From: Vibrio sinaloensis DSM 21326
GTDB lineage: Bacteria; Pseudomonadota; Gammaproteobacteria; Enterobacterales; Vibrionaceae
Direction: 5' to 3'
DNA: 64,000 nucleotides
NCBI RefSeq assembly: GCF_000189275.1
Contig: NZ_AEVT01000031.1
Coordinates: 19,546 to 83,545 of the forward strand
Position numbers and translations under genes: made by a program. Positions 36,655-46,101 of this stretch are shown in pieces (positions within the stretch are counted from its first letter, which is position 1; every line of letters begins with the position of its first letter). Under the pieces are notes generated by a model that saw only the letters and a program-made list of their open reading frames with translations, did no database searches and was not told the DNA's origin.

Positions 36655-37206
36655 ATGAATATCAATAGTACGGCACAGGAAGTCCTCAATTTTTGGTTCG
36701 AAGAACTTGAGCCCAAAGACTGGTTTGTCAGCAGTGATGCAGTTGATAAAACGATTATCCAGCGCTTTAAAAGCCTGCTCGAAAGCGCCTCTAAGTCAGA
36801 ACTTTATGCATGGCGAGAGACCGCAGAGGGTCGCTTGGCCGAGGTGATTGTCCTCGACCAGTTTTCACGCAACATCTACCGCAACTCACCGCTCGCGTTT
36901 GCACAAGATCCGCTGGCCTTAGCTCTCGCTCAAGAAGCCATCAGGTTGGAGCTTGACCAACAACTGCCCATAGAGAAACGTGCATTCCTTTATTTACCTT
37001 TCATGCATAGTGAATCGAAAGTTATTCATAAAGAGGCTGTAAAGTTGTTTAGTCAACCGGGTTTAGAGAATAATTATGACTTTGAACTAAAGCACAAGGT
37101 GATAATAGATAAATTTGGTCGATACCCGCATAGAAATTCGATATTAGGCAGAGAAAGCACACAAGAAGAAATAGACTTTCTTACTCAGCCAGGTTCAAGT
37201 TTCTAA
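36655..37206 (+). CDS. DUF924 family protein
   Basis: The 183-residue protein has VLNFWFEELEPKDWFV at the N-terminus, then VIVLDQFSRNIYR and FLYLPFMHSES, the three signatures of the TPR-like DUF924 family. The ATG at 36655 follows GGGAGA; the upstream open frame from 36592 lacks such a site. The C-terminus keeps KFGRYPHRN. The molecular function of the family is not established. Confidence 0.9.
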   Translation: MNINSTAQEVLNFWFEELEPKDWFVSSDAVDKTIIQRFKSLLESASKSELYAWRETAEGRLAEVIVLDQFSRNIYRNSPLAFAQDPLALALAQEAIRLELDQQLPIEKRAFLYLPFMHSESKVIHKEAVKLFSQPGLENNYDFELKHKVIIDKFGRYPHRNSILGRESTQEEIDFLTQPGSSF

Positions 37207-37240
37207 CAATAAATAACGTCAGTTTGAAAGGACAAACCCA

Positions 37241-38218
37241 TTGAAAATCGCAATATTAGATGATTACCAAGATCAAGTTCGCCACTTAACCAGCTTTACG
37301 GCGCTGCAAGCCCATCAAGTCACCGTGTTCAACGATACCATAACTGACCTCGACGCTTTGGTCGCTCGTCTTCAGCCATTCGATGCTGTTATTCTTATTC
37401 GCGAGCGCACCGAAATCAGCCAAGCCTTGCTTAGTCGGCTACCTAACCTTAAGTTAATCAGTCAAACAGGTAAAATTAGCAATCACCTGAATCTTGATGA
37501 CTGCACCCAACATAACGTGGCGGTTGCTGAAGGCGTTGGCTCTCCGGTAGCGCCTTCAGAGTTGGCTTGGGCATTAATCATGGCCGCCACACGCCACCTT
37601 CCGAGCTATATCGCAAACTTACATCAAGGTCACTGGCAACAATCAGGTCCACTTGGGTTAGGAACCTGTTTGCACGGCCGTACCTTAGGCATTTGGGGCT
37701 TTGGCAAAATCGGTCAACGCTTAGCGAAATTTGCCGACGTCTTTGGCATGAAAGTAATGGTCTGGGGGAGTGAAACGTCAAGAGCCAAAGCCGTTCAAGA
37801 TGGATACCAAGCGGCACAAAGTAAAACGCAGTTTTTTCGCAACTGCGACATCGTCTCTCTAAACTTACGACTCAATAACGCCACGCGCCACATCGTTACC
37901 CTAGAGGATATCAATGCGATGAAATCAGGCTCGTTACTGGTGAATATCAGTCGTGCAGAGCTCATTGAACCGAATGCTTTGTATCAATCTCTGCGTGATA
38001 ATCCAGATAAACTCGCCGCTGTGGATGTGTTTGAACAAGAGCCAGCAAACCACGCAAATCAACCGCTTCTCAGCTTACCCAATATCGTCGCTACGCCCCA
38101 CCTAGGCTATGTCGAACAAAACAGCTATGAGCTCTACTTTAAGTGGGCTATCAACAATGTAGTCAGTTTTGCCAACGGTGCACCAGAAAACATCGCCAAT
38201 CCGCAAGTATTGAGCTAG
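37241..38218 (+). CDS. D-isomer-specific 2-hydroxyacid dehydrogenase
   Basis: In this 325-residue protein, the NAD-binding GIWGFGKIGQRLA lies near residue 145. Catalytic Arg (NISRAELI), Glu (VFEQEPAN) and His (ATPHLGYVE) are all in place. The start is a TTG preceded by AAAGGA. It belongs to the phosphoglycerate/glyoxylate-reductase-like group, but the substrate cannot be told. It follows the DUF924 gene by 34 bp and could be co-transcribed. Confidence 0.88.
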   Translation: MKIAILDDYQDQVRHLTSFTALQAHQVTVFNDTITDLDALVARLQPFDAVILIRERTEISQALLSRLPNLKLISQTGKISNHLNLDDCTQHNVAVAEGVGSPVAPSELAWALIMAATRHLPSYIANLHQGHWQQSGPLGLGTCLHGRTLGIWGFGKIGQRLAKFADVFGMKVMVWGSETSRAKAVQDGYQAAQSKTQFFRNCDIVSLNLRLNNATRHIVTLEDINAMKSGSLLVNISRAELIEPNALYQSLRDNPDKLAAVDVFEQEPANHANQPLLSLPNIVATPHLGYVEQNSYELYFKWAINNVVSFANGAPENIANPQVLS

Positions 38219-38228
38219 TGTCTCTGGC

Positions 38229-38750
38229 TTAATAACTCCGACTCACGAACTCGACTTCCTGTACTTGCTGTACACGATTGGTATAGGAAGCGAGTGCATA
38301 CATTACATTGGCCAATAGATTTGCGTAGCGGAATAGAATTGGGGCTGGGCTGCGTTTCCCAGAATGCTCTATTGCGACTAGGGCTCTCACCACTTTTTTA
38401 GCCTGTGTACGACATAAATGCAGTTCTGCAGACGTGCGGTGACCTCCCGGTAGAACAAACCCTTTAAATCCCCCGTCTAACTTTTCGCGTAGCGCATTGT
38501 AATCTTGATAAAGCTCTTGCAACTGGGTTTCATCAATCGCCAGTTTGCCGCGAACCGAACCATTAAGATGATAAACATTAGGCTGTAAGCGACGGAGTAT
38601 GTCACGGCTGACATCGTCCAGCTCTAATGTCAGCACTAGACCAACGCGGCTACATAACTCATCACTTGCGATTTCAAAATCGCAGACAGGGCTATCTTCG
38701 TAAATAAAGGGATAGCAAATTTCACCATGGTCTTTGCTTACAGGTCTCAA
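38229..38750 (-). CDS. Cobalamin adenosyltransferase (PduO-type) homologue, divergent
   Basis: The 173-residue helical protein contains GFVLPGGHRTSAELHLCRTQ followed by AKKVVRAL, which matches the ATP-binding signature LPGG...LH..RT...RR.ER of PduO-type ATP:cob(I)alamin adenosyltransferases, although the last Arg pair is replaced by Lys residues. The N-terminal glycine-rich ATP loop of the family is not obvious. No B12-dependent enzyme or cobalamin gene is nearby. It is divergent from the hutZ unit's terminator and convergent with the dehydrogenase. Confidence 0.62.
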   Translation of the reverse strand: MRPVSKDHGEICYPFIYEDSPVCDFEIASDELCSRVGLVLTLELDDVSRDILRRLQPNVYHLNGSVRGKLAIDETQLQELYQDYNALREKLDGGFKGFVLPGGHRTSAELHLCRTQAKKVVRALVAIEHSGKRSPAPILFRYANLLANVMYALASYTNRVQQVQEVEFVSRSY

Positions 38751-38770
38751 TGTTCGCTCCTTGTATCAAT

Positions 38771-38796
38771 AAAAAAAGGGGCTCAACAGCCCCTTT
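38771..38796 (-). terminator. Intrinsic terminator of hutWXZ
   Basis: On the minus strand AAAGGGGCT-GTTG-AGCCCCTTT is followed by a run of T (complement of 38771-38777), 26 bp after the hutZ stop codon. Confidence 0.88.
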
Positions 38797-38821
38797 CTGA
38801 TCTTCCTAGAATAACGGAAAA

Positions 38822-39352
38822 CTACTGATTAGAAACCTTTTTGTGGCCTTCTTGTAGGTGAACAAAGTCAACAAGGTCGTCGCCAGACACCTGATACGCT
38901 TGACCGAAGCCCTTCACGAACAACCCCTTCTCTGGTTTCATGTTGAACAGAACGAAGTCTTCTAGCTGGCTCAAACCGTCAATGATTTCACCGAAACGCT
39001 CTTTTAGTTGAGCGACCACTTGCAACCATTGCTCTGACTCACGCTCTACCACGCTAGCCGCCGCATCGAACGTTAAACGCTTACGAGCAAATAGCTGCTT
39101 AGAGCTATCTTCGTCTTCGATCATCATGATCGACACGCTTGGGTTTGCTTTAAGGTTACGAGCATGGCGAGCAATTTCAGAGATCAGTACAAAGTAACCA
39201 TCCTGGTTTTGAACAAAAGGTGCATAGCTGACATTCGGACGACCCTCAGCGTCGACGGTTGCTAGCTGTAGCGTGCGACGCTCTTGGCGAAACTCTTTAA
39301 TTTCAGGTCCTAGTCGGCCTTGCAGGCGCTCTTGTTTTACTTGTTGATCCAT
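38822..39352 (-). CDS. hutZ: Heme utilisation protein HutZ/HugZ
   Basis: The 176-residue split-barrel, flavoprotein-like-fold protein has TLQLATVDAEGRPNVSYAPF near the N-terminus and a C-terminal LQEGHKK, whose His is the heme ligand in Vibrio HutZ. HutZ binds and degrades heme in the cytoplasm to release iron. It is last in the hutW-hutX-hutZ operon, 73 bp after hutX, and ends at a strong terminator. Confidence 0.94.
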   Translation of the reverse strand: MDQQVKQERLQGRLGPEIKEFRQERRTLQLATVDAEGRPNVSYAPFVQNQDGYFVLISEIARHARNLKANPSVSIMMIEDEDSSKQLFARKRLTFDAAASVVERESEQWLQVVAQLKERFGEIIDGLSQLEDFVLFNMKPEKGLFVKGFGQAYQVSGDDLVDFVHLQEGHKKVSNQ

Positions 39353-39425
39353 TATTGACTCCTAACTTTCTCTTTTTGCCAGCCTGCTTTTAGTTCACAA
39401 ACTGGCGCTATTTTAATTATATGTA

Positions 39426-39929
39426 CTATTTCTTGAACTCTTGTTGCCACTGCTTGAACTGTTCAACTTGTTCAGCAATGAGCTCACGCTTTTCGTTGCG
39501 ACCTAAGTAGATCTTGAAGATGTTGTTACCCGCTTCACAGAAGAAGCCAAAGTGGTGACTTTCTCGTCCCATGAATGGCTTACTCACTAAAGCAATGTTT
39601 TTAACGTTGTCCAATTTAAGGTGACCGTGCAGTTCACCTTCACGCCCCATTAGGTTGTAGTAACCACGCGCAACCTTACCTTTAGGGAAAGGCGCCTTCA
39701 CTTCGAAGATCGAGCCAAACGAGTGAACGATAGTCGTCACTGGTCCAAAGCCAACGAGTTGCTCAAGAATGGTTTGAGCTTGTTCACCAGGAACTAACGC
39801 AACCATTGCTTCAGGCAGTGCCGCGACCGCTTCAAATTCAGAAATCTCTAAACGCTCTGCGATTGCAGCTGGGAGTAAAGTAGGTTCTTGCTCAATTAAC
39901 TGAGCCACTTGTTGCTTAATTGCTTCCAT
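39426..39929 (-). CDS. hutX: Cytosolic heme carrier HutX
   Basis: The 167-residue protein has LVGFGPVTTIVHSFGSIFEV, GYYNLMGREGELHGHL and MGRESHHFGFF, as in HutX/HugX proteins that pass heme to HutZ. The frame extends to a GTG at 39938, but AAGTGA spaced from the ATG at 39929 favours the latter. It follows hutW almost without gap. Confidence 0.93.
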   Translation of the reverse strand: MEAIKQQVAQLIEQEPTLLPAAIAERLEISEFEAVAALPEAMVALVPGEQAQTILEQLVGFGPVTTIVHSFGSIFEVKAPFPKGKVARGYYNLMGREGELHGHLKLDNVKNIALVSKPFMGRESHHFGFFCEAGNNIFKIYLGRNEKRELIAEQVEQFKQWQQEFKK

Positions 39930-39938
39930 ATTTTTCAC

Positions 39939-41312
39939 TTATAACGAAACCGCAGACTCAACTGCAGTGGTTTGTTGAAAGGTTTGCTGTAAAACTTGAA
40001 TTGCCGCTTGCGCTAAAGACACAGTCCAAAATCGTCCTGCCAGTGTCAGCACCAAGTAATCATCTTCGACTTGAGCCAATCCACGCTGTTGCCATACTTC
40101 AAACAGTGGTCGTAAAAACTCAAAACTCGACTGCCCGTTGAAATCAGGCAAAGCGATTTTGCTGACAACACCATGGTCAAAGCCGGACTTCAGTGCGGCA
40201 AACAGTGGCTCCAAGAAGTGTTGCTTGGTCAACATCACTACCGTCGAATCGCCAGACTTAATCGCGTTCATATAGCTTTCTAATGTGCGGTGATTCATCA
40301 TGCCGAATCCACCTATGTTTCCGCCAGCACCGCAACCTATGGGTAAAACTTCCGCATAGGTTTTGGCTAAGCTGTTGTATTGGCTGCGTTCGCGATTATC
40401 ACGAGTCCAGTGATTGACACTGAGCTGGGTTAAATGGTGCTTCGCCATAAAATCACTGCCGATTTTATACATCGCCGCTTTCTCGGCGGTGGTAGCCGGA
40501 GCTGGTATGCGACCTTTTTCAACCATATTGATCATTGGCGCACTGCCACCCACAACGAGCTGATACAAGTCGAGACCGTGCGCGCCTGTCGCCATAAAGT
40601 CGTTGAGATCTTGCTCAAACACTTCTTCGGTTTGGTAAGGCAAGCCATAGAGTAAATCGACGATGATTGGTGCTTGTTGGGTCGCGCTCAATGAGGCCAC
40701 TCGCGCCATCACATCTTCGCGGTCATCTAGGCGTTTTGCGCTGCGGCGAACTTTCGTATTGAAGCTTTGAATGCCAAAAGAGTATCGGTTAAAGCCACCT
40801 TCAAGGGAGCGCTCAAACATTTCATCGCTGAATCGGTTGATACGTCCTTCAAGGGTGATCTCACAATCCGTAGACAGTGGGAAAGAGCGACGAATTGCTT
40901 TGCCAAGCCGCTCTACTTGCTCAGCAGAAAGATCGGTTGGCGTACCTCCACCAATGTACACGGCATGAAACAGGCCAGTTTGTGTCCAAGGCTGTGCCGC
41001 TTTTTGTGCGATTTCGATCATTAACGCTTCGAAGTAGTCATCCACCAGCTTACGGCTTGCTGCGTTTTGAAAGAAGTTACAGAAGGTGCATCGAACACGA
41101 CAAAACGGGATGTGAATGTACAAGCATCGTTTGGCGCTTTTTTGACCTTGTTGATCGTATAACCGACTCAGAATTTCAACTTTCTGATCCGGTGGGATTG
41201 GTGAAGCCATTCCACCAGCATGCGCTGACTTTTTTTGTGGAAAAGCGTACCTGAGAGGATCGGGCGTATCAGCCCCTAAAATTGATTCATCAAATTTATA
41301 AATATCTAACAT
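39939..41312 (-). CDS. hutW: Radical SAM heme-processing protein HutW
   Basis: The 457-residue protein has the HemN-like fold with the radical SAM motif CRVRCTFC (about residue 70), GGGTPTDL, GIQSF and LYGLPYQT. It is the HutW/ChuW type, for which the E. coli homologue opens heme anaerobically. It is divergent from tonB, sharing a Fur-like promoter, and is the first gene of hutWXZ. Confidence 0.94.
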   Translation of the reverse strand: MLDIYKFDESILGADTPDPLRYAFPQKKSAHAGGMASPIPPDQKVEILSRLYDQQGQKSAKRCLYIHIPFCRVRCTFCNFFQNAASRKLVDDYFEALMIEIAQKAAQPWTQTGLFHAVYIGGGTPTDLSAEQVERLGKAIRRSFPLSTDCEITLEGRINRFSDEMFERSLEGGFNRYSFGIQSFNTKVRRSAKRLDDREDVMARVASLSATQQAPIIVDLLYGLPYQTEEVFEQDLNDFMATGAHGLDLYQLVVGGSAPMINMVEKGRIPAPATTAEKAAMYKIGSDFMAKHHLTQLSVNHWTRDNRERSQYNSLAKTYAEVLPIGCGAGGNIGGFGMMNHRTLESYMNAIKSGDSTVVMLTKQHFLEPLFAALKSGFDHGVVSKIALPDFNGQSSFEFLRPLFEVWQQRGLAQVEDDYLVLTLAGRFWTVSLAQAAIQVLQQTFQQTTAVESAVSL

Positions 41313-41377
41313 CTTATTAATCTCTCAACGCTTGTCATCCCTGGCTTCACGTCGTTTTAACTGAATACTGAAAACAT

Positions 41378-41412
41378 GATAATTTGGGGCTAATGATAAT
41401 GCAATTGATAAT
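41378..41412. promoter_or_regulatory. Fur-like operator between hutW and tonB
   Basis: Three GATAAT hexamers in the same orientation occur at 41378, 41395 and 41407; the last two are 12 bp apart, in line with the hexamer-repeat view of Fur sites. The divergent heme and TonB operons are classic Fur targets. Confidence 0.62.
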
Positions 41413-41481
41413 TGATCTTATTTGTATTGTGAGTAATAATCGCATTCCATTTTCAAGTAATCAGAGCTTTGTGAGGACAGT

Positions 41482-42249
41482 GTGAATCTGAAACGATACA
41501 CAATTGCAGGAGGCGTCTCCTTGATGGTGCATGCAGCATTCCTGTTTGTCGCCCATGAACCTAAGTCTTTCGCGATGCCGGCAGGCGCCGATAGTTCAGT
41601 TGTATCTATCACGTTTACCCCCGCACCACAGCCGAAAGCTGCAGAGAACACGCCGACTGAAACGCCACCAGTAGAGCAAACCGTTGAACCACCACCTCCT
41701 CCACCTCCACCTGTCGAACCGCCTCCGGTTAAGAAGGTAGTGAAAAAGGCGCCGGTAAAGAAACCAAAACCCGTCGAGAAAAAGCCTGAGGTCAAAAAGG
41801 TAACTAAGAAGCCACCACCGAAGAAACAACCGCCTAAGCCTCAACCGAAAAAACCAGAGCCCAAACCGGCGGTTGAGCAAAAAGTGGTAAAAAAGGAACA
41901 GCCGAAAAAGCAAGACGTCAAAGAAGTAAAGAGTCCAGAGGCCACCAACTCAGGTATCGAGAAGATACCGGTCTTGGTACAAGAACCTTCCTTCTTGAGT
42001 AAGCCACGCCAGCCTAAGTATCCGAGAATCGCTCAAAAGAGGGGGATTGAAGGTACGGCAATGATCGAGGTTTGGCTCGACGAAAATGGCAAGCAAGTCA
42101 AGCAAGTACTCGTCTCGTCATCCGGTGCAACCATACTCGACAAGTCTGCGCTGAAAGCAATTAAGAAGTGGAAATTTTCTCCACACACAGTCGGTGGCAA
42201 ATCCGTTGCTCACCGAGTAAAAATCCCAGTTCGCTTTAAATTGGATTAG
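41482..42249 (+). CDS. tonB: Energy-transducing protein TonB
   Basis: The 255-residue protein has one N-terminal membrane anchor, a long periplasmic stretch of Pro-Lys and Pro-Glu repeats (about residues 60-155, including six or more consecutive Pro) and a C-terminal TonB domain (PKYPRIAQKRGIEGTAMIEVW, IKKWKFSP). The start is GTG with GAGG five bases upstream. It begins the tonB-exbB-exbD-hutBCD unit and powers outer-membrane heme receptors. Confidence 0.95.
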   Translation: MNLKRYTIAGGVSLMVHAAFLFVAHEPKSFAMPAGADSSVVSITFTPAPQPKAAENTPTETPPVEQTVEPPPPPPPPVEPPPVKKVVKKAPVKKPKPVEKKPEVKKVTKKPPPKKQPPKPQPKKPEPKPAVEQKVVKKEQPKKQDVKEVKSPEATNSGIEKIPVLVQEPSFLSKPRQPKYPRIAQKRGIEGTAMIEVWLDENGKQVKQVLVSSSGATILDKSALKAIKKWKFSPHTVGGKSVAHRVKIPVRFKLD

Positions 42250-42251
42250 TA

Positions 42252-42959
42252 ATGGAACATTTAGAAAATATACAACAGCAACTTGGCCTTATGGCTTGGC
42301 CACTTATCATTTGTTCAGCCCTGACTGTAATGATTATTGCTGAGCGCCTTTTTCAAGTTTTAATCAGTATCGGTGTTGGCAAGCGTGTCATTCGTACTGA
42401 GTTAAAGAATGTATCCCCGACCAACAGCAAGGATATAGAGCAGTTAGCCGAAAAATTGTCACCTAAACGCCCTTTACTCTATAAAGGGGTAGCAATGTTA
42501 CTCGCTCATCATTCGTTCCCTAAGACACTTCGTGAAGATGCCGCAGGCATGTGGCTACAAGAGAAACGTCACCAACTCAATTCTGGTCTGCGTCTGCTGA
42601 CACTTATTGGTGTGATTAGCCCTCTTATCGGCCTTTTGGGCACCGTTCTTGGTCTTATTGAAATGTTTAAAGGCGTTGCTGCCTCTACTGGTAATATTAC
42701 GCCTAACGACCTAGCAGACGGCCTTGGCTTGGCGATGCGTACGACCGCTGCGGGTCTTTTAATTGCACTCCCTGCTATTGCGGGCGCTCAGTTACTTGGT
42801 CTTTGGGCCGATAAGGTAATGGCGAAACTGGAGCACACGCTTAACTATGTCAACTTATGGCTAGAGGGTATTAGCCTGCAACATGTCTCGCCAGAGCGCT
42901 CAACGAAAACAACAGAGACCGCTAACGACACCAGCAAGCCTATTGAGGCTCAGGCATGA
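42252..42959 (+). CDS. exbB: TonB-system proton channel subunit ExbB
   Basis: The 235-residue protein has three membrane segments: one near the N-terminus and the conserved pair around LLTLIGVISPLIGLLGTVLG and TTAAGLLIALPAIAGA. It starts 2 bp after tonB and overlaps exbD by 4 bp. It forms the proton-driven motor with ExbD. Confidence 0.95.
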   Translation: MEHLENIQQQLGLMAWPLIICSALTVMIIAERLFQVLISIGVGKRVIRTELKNVSPTNSKDIEQLAEKLSPKRPLLYKGVAMLLAHHSFPKTLREDAAGMWLQEKRHQLNSGLRLLTLIGVISPLIGLLGTVLGLIEMFKGVAASTGNITPNDLADGLGLAMRTTAAGLLIALPAIAGAQLLGLWADKVMAKLEHTLNYVNLWLEGISLQHVSPERSTKTTETANDTSKPIEAQA

Positions 42960-43369
42960 TCAAGGTTACACAAGACGATAATCGCTTTGGTCTAACACCA
43001 GATCTCACACCATTACTGGATATTATTTTCATTGTAATGGTGTTCCTGATGCTGACGGCGGCAGTGAAATTGGATTCATTAGAGGTGGATTTACCGACCA
43101 CTGACTCACAAGTCGTTTCAGAGGTCGACACTAAGTCAATCACCATCAATATATTATCCGAAGCGCCTTATTGGGCCATCGATGGCAAAGAATACATCGA
43201 CTGGGATAACTTTACATTGGCACTCCTCGAGCAACAAAAGTCAGATACCAAACCCATTGTTATTGGGGCTGATAAAACCGCTGACGTTCAACACCTAGTC
43301 AAACTTTTAGCCTTTCTCCAAGAAAACGGAATTCAAGCTACTCAGTTACTGACGGAAGATTCTAAATAA
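42956..43369 (+). CDS. exbD: TonB-system subunit ExbD
   Basis: The 137-residue protein has LTPLLDIIFIVMVFLMLTA as its single membrane helix, with the essential Asp in it, and a periplasmic domain. The ATGA overlap with exbB indicates coupled translation. Confidence 0.95.
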   Translation: MIKVTQDDNRFGLTPDLTPLLDIIFIVMVFLMLTAAVKLDSLEVDLPTTDSQVVSEVDTKSITINILSEAPYWAIDGKEYIDWDNFTLALLEQQKSDTKPIVIGADKTADVQHLVKLLAFLQENGIQATQLLTEDSK

Positions 43370-43380
43370 CAGAGTTCAAC

Positions 43381-44217
43381 ATGCAAAAGACATTTATTAA
43401 TACCGTAGCCACAATCGCGCTATCCCTTACTGCTAGCTATGCCACTGCCAACGAACGTATTATCAGTGCAGGGAGCGCTGTCACTGAGCTGATCCTCGCT
43501 CTTGAGCAGCAAGACCAACTGGTTGCCGTTGATGTCACCAGCCAACTGCCACAAGGCATGACGTTACCGAAGATTGGTTACCACAGAAACCTATCCTCAG
43601 AAGGCTTATTAGCTCTCGGTCCAAACCGCCTGATTGGCTCTGATGAAATGGGCCCAGACACCACGCTTGCGCAGTTGAAATCTGCAGGAGTATCCGTAGA
43701 CATCGTCAATACCGACGCCACACCTGCTGGCTTATTAGCCCGTATTGATGAGATTGCAGAGCTTACGGGAGCCGAAACCCAAGCGCAGCAGCTCAAAACG
43801 GAAGTGAATAAGAAAATTGCCGCACTAGAAGCCAACAAACCTAGCGAAGCGAAAAAGGTGCTGTTCCTTCTGATCCACGAAGGTCGTCCGGCAAACGTGG
43901 CCGGTAAAGAAACCCCGCCAGATGCCATTATCAACCTTGCTGGCGGCATCAACCCTGCCGCAGACAAGCTTACCTCTTACAAACCTCTTTCAACGGAAGC
44001 CATGGTTGAGATGCAGCCCGATGTCATTCTGGTTAGTGGACGCAGCTTAGAAAAAATTGGTGGCGCCGATGAAATCTTGAAAAAGATGCCTTTGCTTGCG
44101 GCAACGCCTGCGGGTCAGAACAAACGCTTTATCACAATCGACGGTCATGCACTGGTCGGCGGTTTAGGCTTAAAGAGCCTAGAGGAAGCGGAACGTCTAA
44201 GTAAGCTTCTAAAGTAG
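43381..44217 (+). CDS. hutB: Periplasmic heme-binding protein HutB
   Basis: The 278-residue protein has a signal peptide (to YATA-NE) and a class III binding-protein fold: RIISAGSAVTELILALEQQD, PKIGYHRNLSSEGLLAL (the Tyr/His region binds heme in relatives) and VIITVSGRS-like segments around residue 215. It delivers heme to HutCD. Confidence 0.94.
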   Translation: MQKTFINTVATIALSLTASYATANERIISAGSAVTELILALEQQDQLVAVDVTSQLPQGMTLPKIGYHRNLSSEGLLALGPNRLIGSDEMGPDTTLAQLKSAGVSVDIVNTDATPAGLLARIDEIAELTGAETQAQQLKTEVNKKIAALEANKPSEAKKVLFLLIHEGRPANVAGKETPPDAIINLAGGINPAADKLTSYKPLSTEAMVEMQPDVILVSGRSLEKIGGADEILKKMPLLAATPAGQNKRFITIDGHALVGGLGLKSLEEAERLSKLLK

Positions 44218-44230
44218 AGCATTCACGGAT

Positions 44231-45268
44231 ATGTTGTTACGTCGTCTTCCTCTTTCCGCTACGCTGACTTTGTTTGCCGTTGCACTGGCAGTGACTGCGA
44301 TAAGCTCGGTGACTGTTGGGCCAATGAATATTGGCTTTTTAGACAGTGTACTTAGCTTGGTTTCACGCACCAATGAACTCGCCCCACACATCAACTTAGT
44401 CATTCATGAAATTCGCTTCCCGCGTACCCTATTGTGTATGTTAGTAGGCGCGATACTGGCAATCTGTGGTGCTGTGATGCAAGGATTGTTTCGCAACCCG
44501 TTGGCAGAACCAGGCATCATTGGCGTTTCAGCTGGTGCCTCACTCGGTGCCGCGTTTGCCATCGTGATGTTCGCTGAGTTTAGTACTCAATACCCAGAAA
44601 TCATGAACTTTGCCGCTGTTCCTTTGTTTGCTTTTCTAGGTGGGTCATTAACGACCATTCTTGTTTACAAGCTAGGGACCAGCAAAATGGGCACCTCTGT
44701 CACCATCATGTTACTTGCAGGTGTGGCTATTGGGGCACTTTCTGGGGCTGGCATCGGTTACATGAACTTTGTCGCTGATGACCAAATGCTGCGTGATCTC
44801 AGTTTGTGGTCAATGGGCTCACTTGCTGGAGCCAACTGGGCGAGCATTGCGCTTTGTGCCGTAACACTGGTGATTCTACTGACCATCTTTATGCGTAAAG
44901 CAATGGCACTCAATGCTTTGCTACTCGGGGAAGCTGAAGCCAATCACTTAGGTATCCATGTTCAATCGCTAAAACGTCAGTTAATTTTGCTGACCGCTGT
45001 TGGCGTTGGCGTTACGGTCAGTGTTTCGGGCATGATTGGTTTCATTGGCTTAGTGATCCCGCATTTAGGTCGTATGCTTGCAGGCCCTGACCACCGTACC
45101 TTGCTGCCAATCTCCGCACTAATGGGGGCTTTATTGCTCACGCTTGCAGATATGTATGCACGCGTTGCCGTCTCGCCAGCAGAGCTTCCTGTTGGTATTG
45201 TGACAGCAATCATCGGCGCGCCTTTCTTTATCTACCTGTTATTCAAGCAAAAAGGAAAGATCCTTTAA
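44231..45268 (+). CDS. hutC: Heme ABC transporter permease HutC
   Basis: The 345-residue FecCD-type permease has about ten membrane segments, including RFPRTLLCMLVGAILAICGA, PLAEPGIIGVSAGASLGA and the ATPase-contact loop near GMIGFIGLVIPHLGR. Its end overlaps the hutD start. Confidence 0.95.
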   Translation: MLLRRLPLSATLTLFAVALAVTAISSVTVGPMNIGFLDSVLSLVSRTNELAPHINLVIHEIRFPRTLLCMLVGAILAICGAVMQGLFRNPLAEPGIIGVSAGASLGAAFAIVMFAEFSTQYPEIMNFAAVPLFAFLGGSLTTILVYKLGTSKMGTSVTIMLLAGVAIGALSGAGIGYMNFVADDQMLRDLSLWSMGSLAGANWASIALCAVTLVILLTIFMRKAMALNALLLGEAEANHLGIHVQSLKRQLILLTAVGVGVTVSVSGMIGFIGLVIPHLGRMLAGPDHRTLLPISALMGALLLTLADMYARVAVSPAELPVGIVTAIIGAPFFIYLLFKQKGKIL

Positions 45269-46050
45269 TGAAAGATACCGTACTCACTGGTCGCAATATT
45301 TCAATGCGATTTGGGCAGCGTACTGTGCTTGATGATATCGATATCGATATTCGCGCAGGAGAAGTGACTGCATTACTGGGCCCAAATGGCGCCGGTAAAA
45401 GTACCCTACTCAAACTCTTGTGTGGTGAGATCCCATCATCCAATCACATTGAGTACTTTGGCCAACACAAACAGGATTGGCAGCCCGCTGCTTTGGCAAA
45501 ACATTTAGGAATGCTGCCTCAACACAGCACGTTGAGCTTCCCTTTTCTTGCCCACGAAGTGGTCGAGCTGGGTGCAATTCCGCTGAACCTACCTAACAAA
45601 CAGACGCAAGAGTTAGCAAACAAGTACATGAAAATGACCGATGTCGGCCATTTGAGCGAGCGCATTTACCCTTCCCTGTCGGGAGGAGAAAAACAACGCC
45701 TTCATCTGGCGCGTGTGCTGGTGCAATTAGATCAAGCTAACGGTAAGAAAATCTTAATGTTGGATGAGCCCACGTCAGCCCTCGATCTGGCGCACCAGCA
45801 CAACACGTTAAAGATCGCCCGTCAGCTCGCCGATCAAGAGAACACCGCGGTGGTGGTCGTTCTTCATGATCTCAACCTCGCTGCACAGTACTCGGACCGC
45901 ATGGTTATTCTCCACGATGGAAAGCTAGTCACCGATGCGGCGCCGTGGCAGGCTTTGAAACCTGAAATCATCGAAGACGTTTACGGTTATCAATCGATTG
46001 TCGCCAAACATCCATCTCTCGATTTTCCAGTCGTCTACCCTGCTCACTAA
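45268..46050 (+). CDS. hutD: Heme ABC transporter ATPase HutD
   Basis: The 260-residue protein has Walker A LGPNGAGKSTLL, signature LSGGEKQRLHLARVL, Walker [13 protein letters not shown] and switch His VVVLHDLNLAAQ. It energises HutBC import of heme across the inner membrane. Confidence 0.96.
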   Translation: MKDTVLTGRNISMRFGQRTVLDDIDIDIRAGEVTALLGPNGAGKSTLLKLLCGEIPSSNHIEYFGQHKQDWQPAALAKHLGMLPQHSTLSFPFLAHEVVELGAIPLNLPNKQTQELANKYMKMTDVGHLSERIYPSLSGGEKQRLHLARVLVQLDQANGKKILMLDEPTSALDLAHQHNTLKIARQLADQENTAVVVVLHDLNLAAQYSDRMVILHDGKLVTDAAPWQALKPEIIEDVYGYQSIVAKHPSLDFPVVYPAH

Positions 46051-46056
46051 ACGAAA

Positions 46057-46085
46057 GTAGGTGGCGGTTTCGCGCTGCCACCTAC
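46057..46085 (+). terminator. Hairpin after hutD
   Basis: GTAGGTGGC (46057-46065) pairs with GCCACCTAC (46077-46085), 6 bp after the hutD stop. No T-run follows, so termination may be partial. Confidence 0.5.
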
Positions 46086-46101
46086 GCATTCAACAAAACG
46101 C

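Noticed and set aside
41418..41913. Glycine-rich and arginine-rich frames antisense to tonB
   Set aside because: They are mirror images of the proline/lysine-rich repeat codons of tonB and have no independent support.
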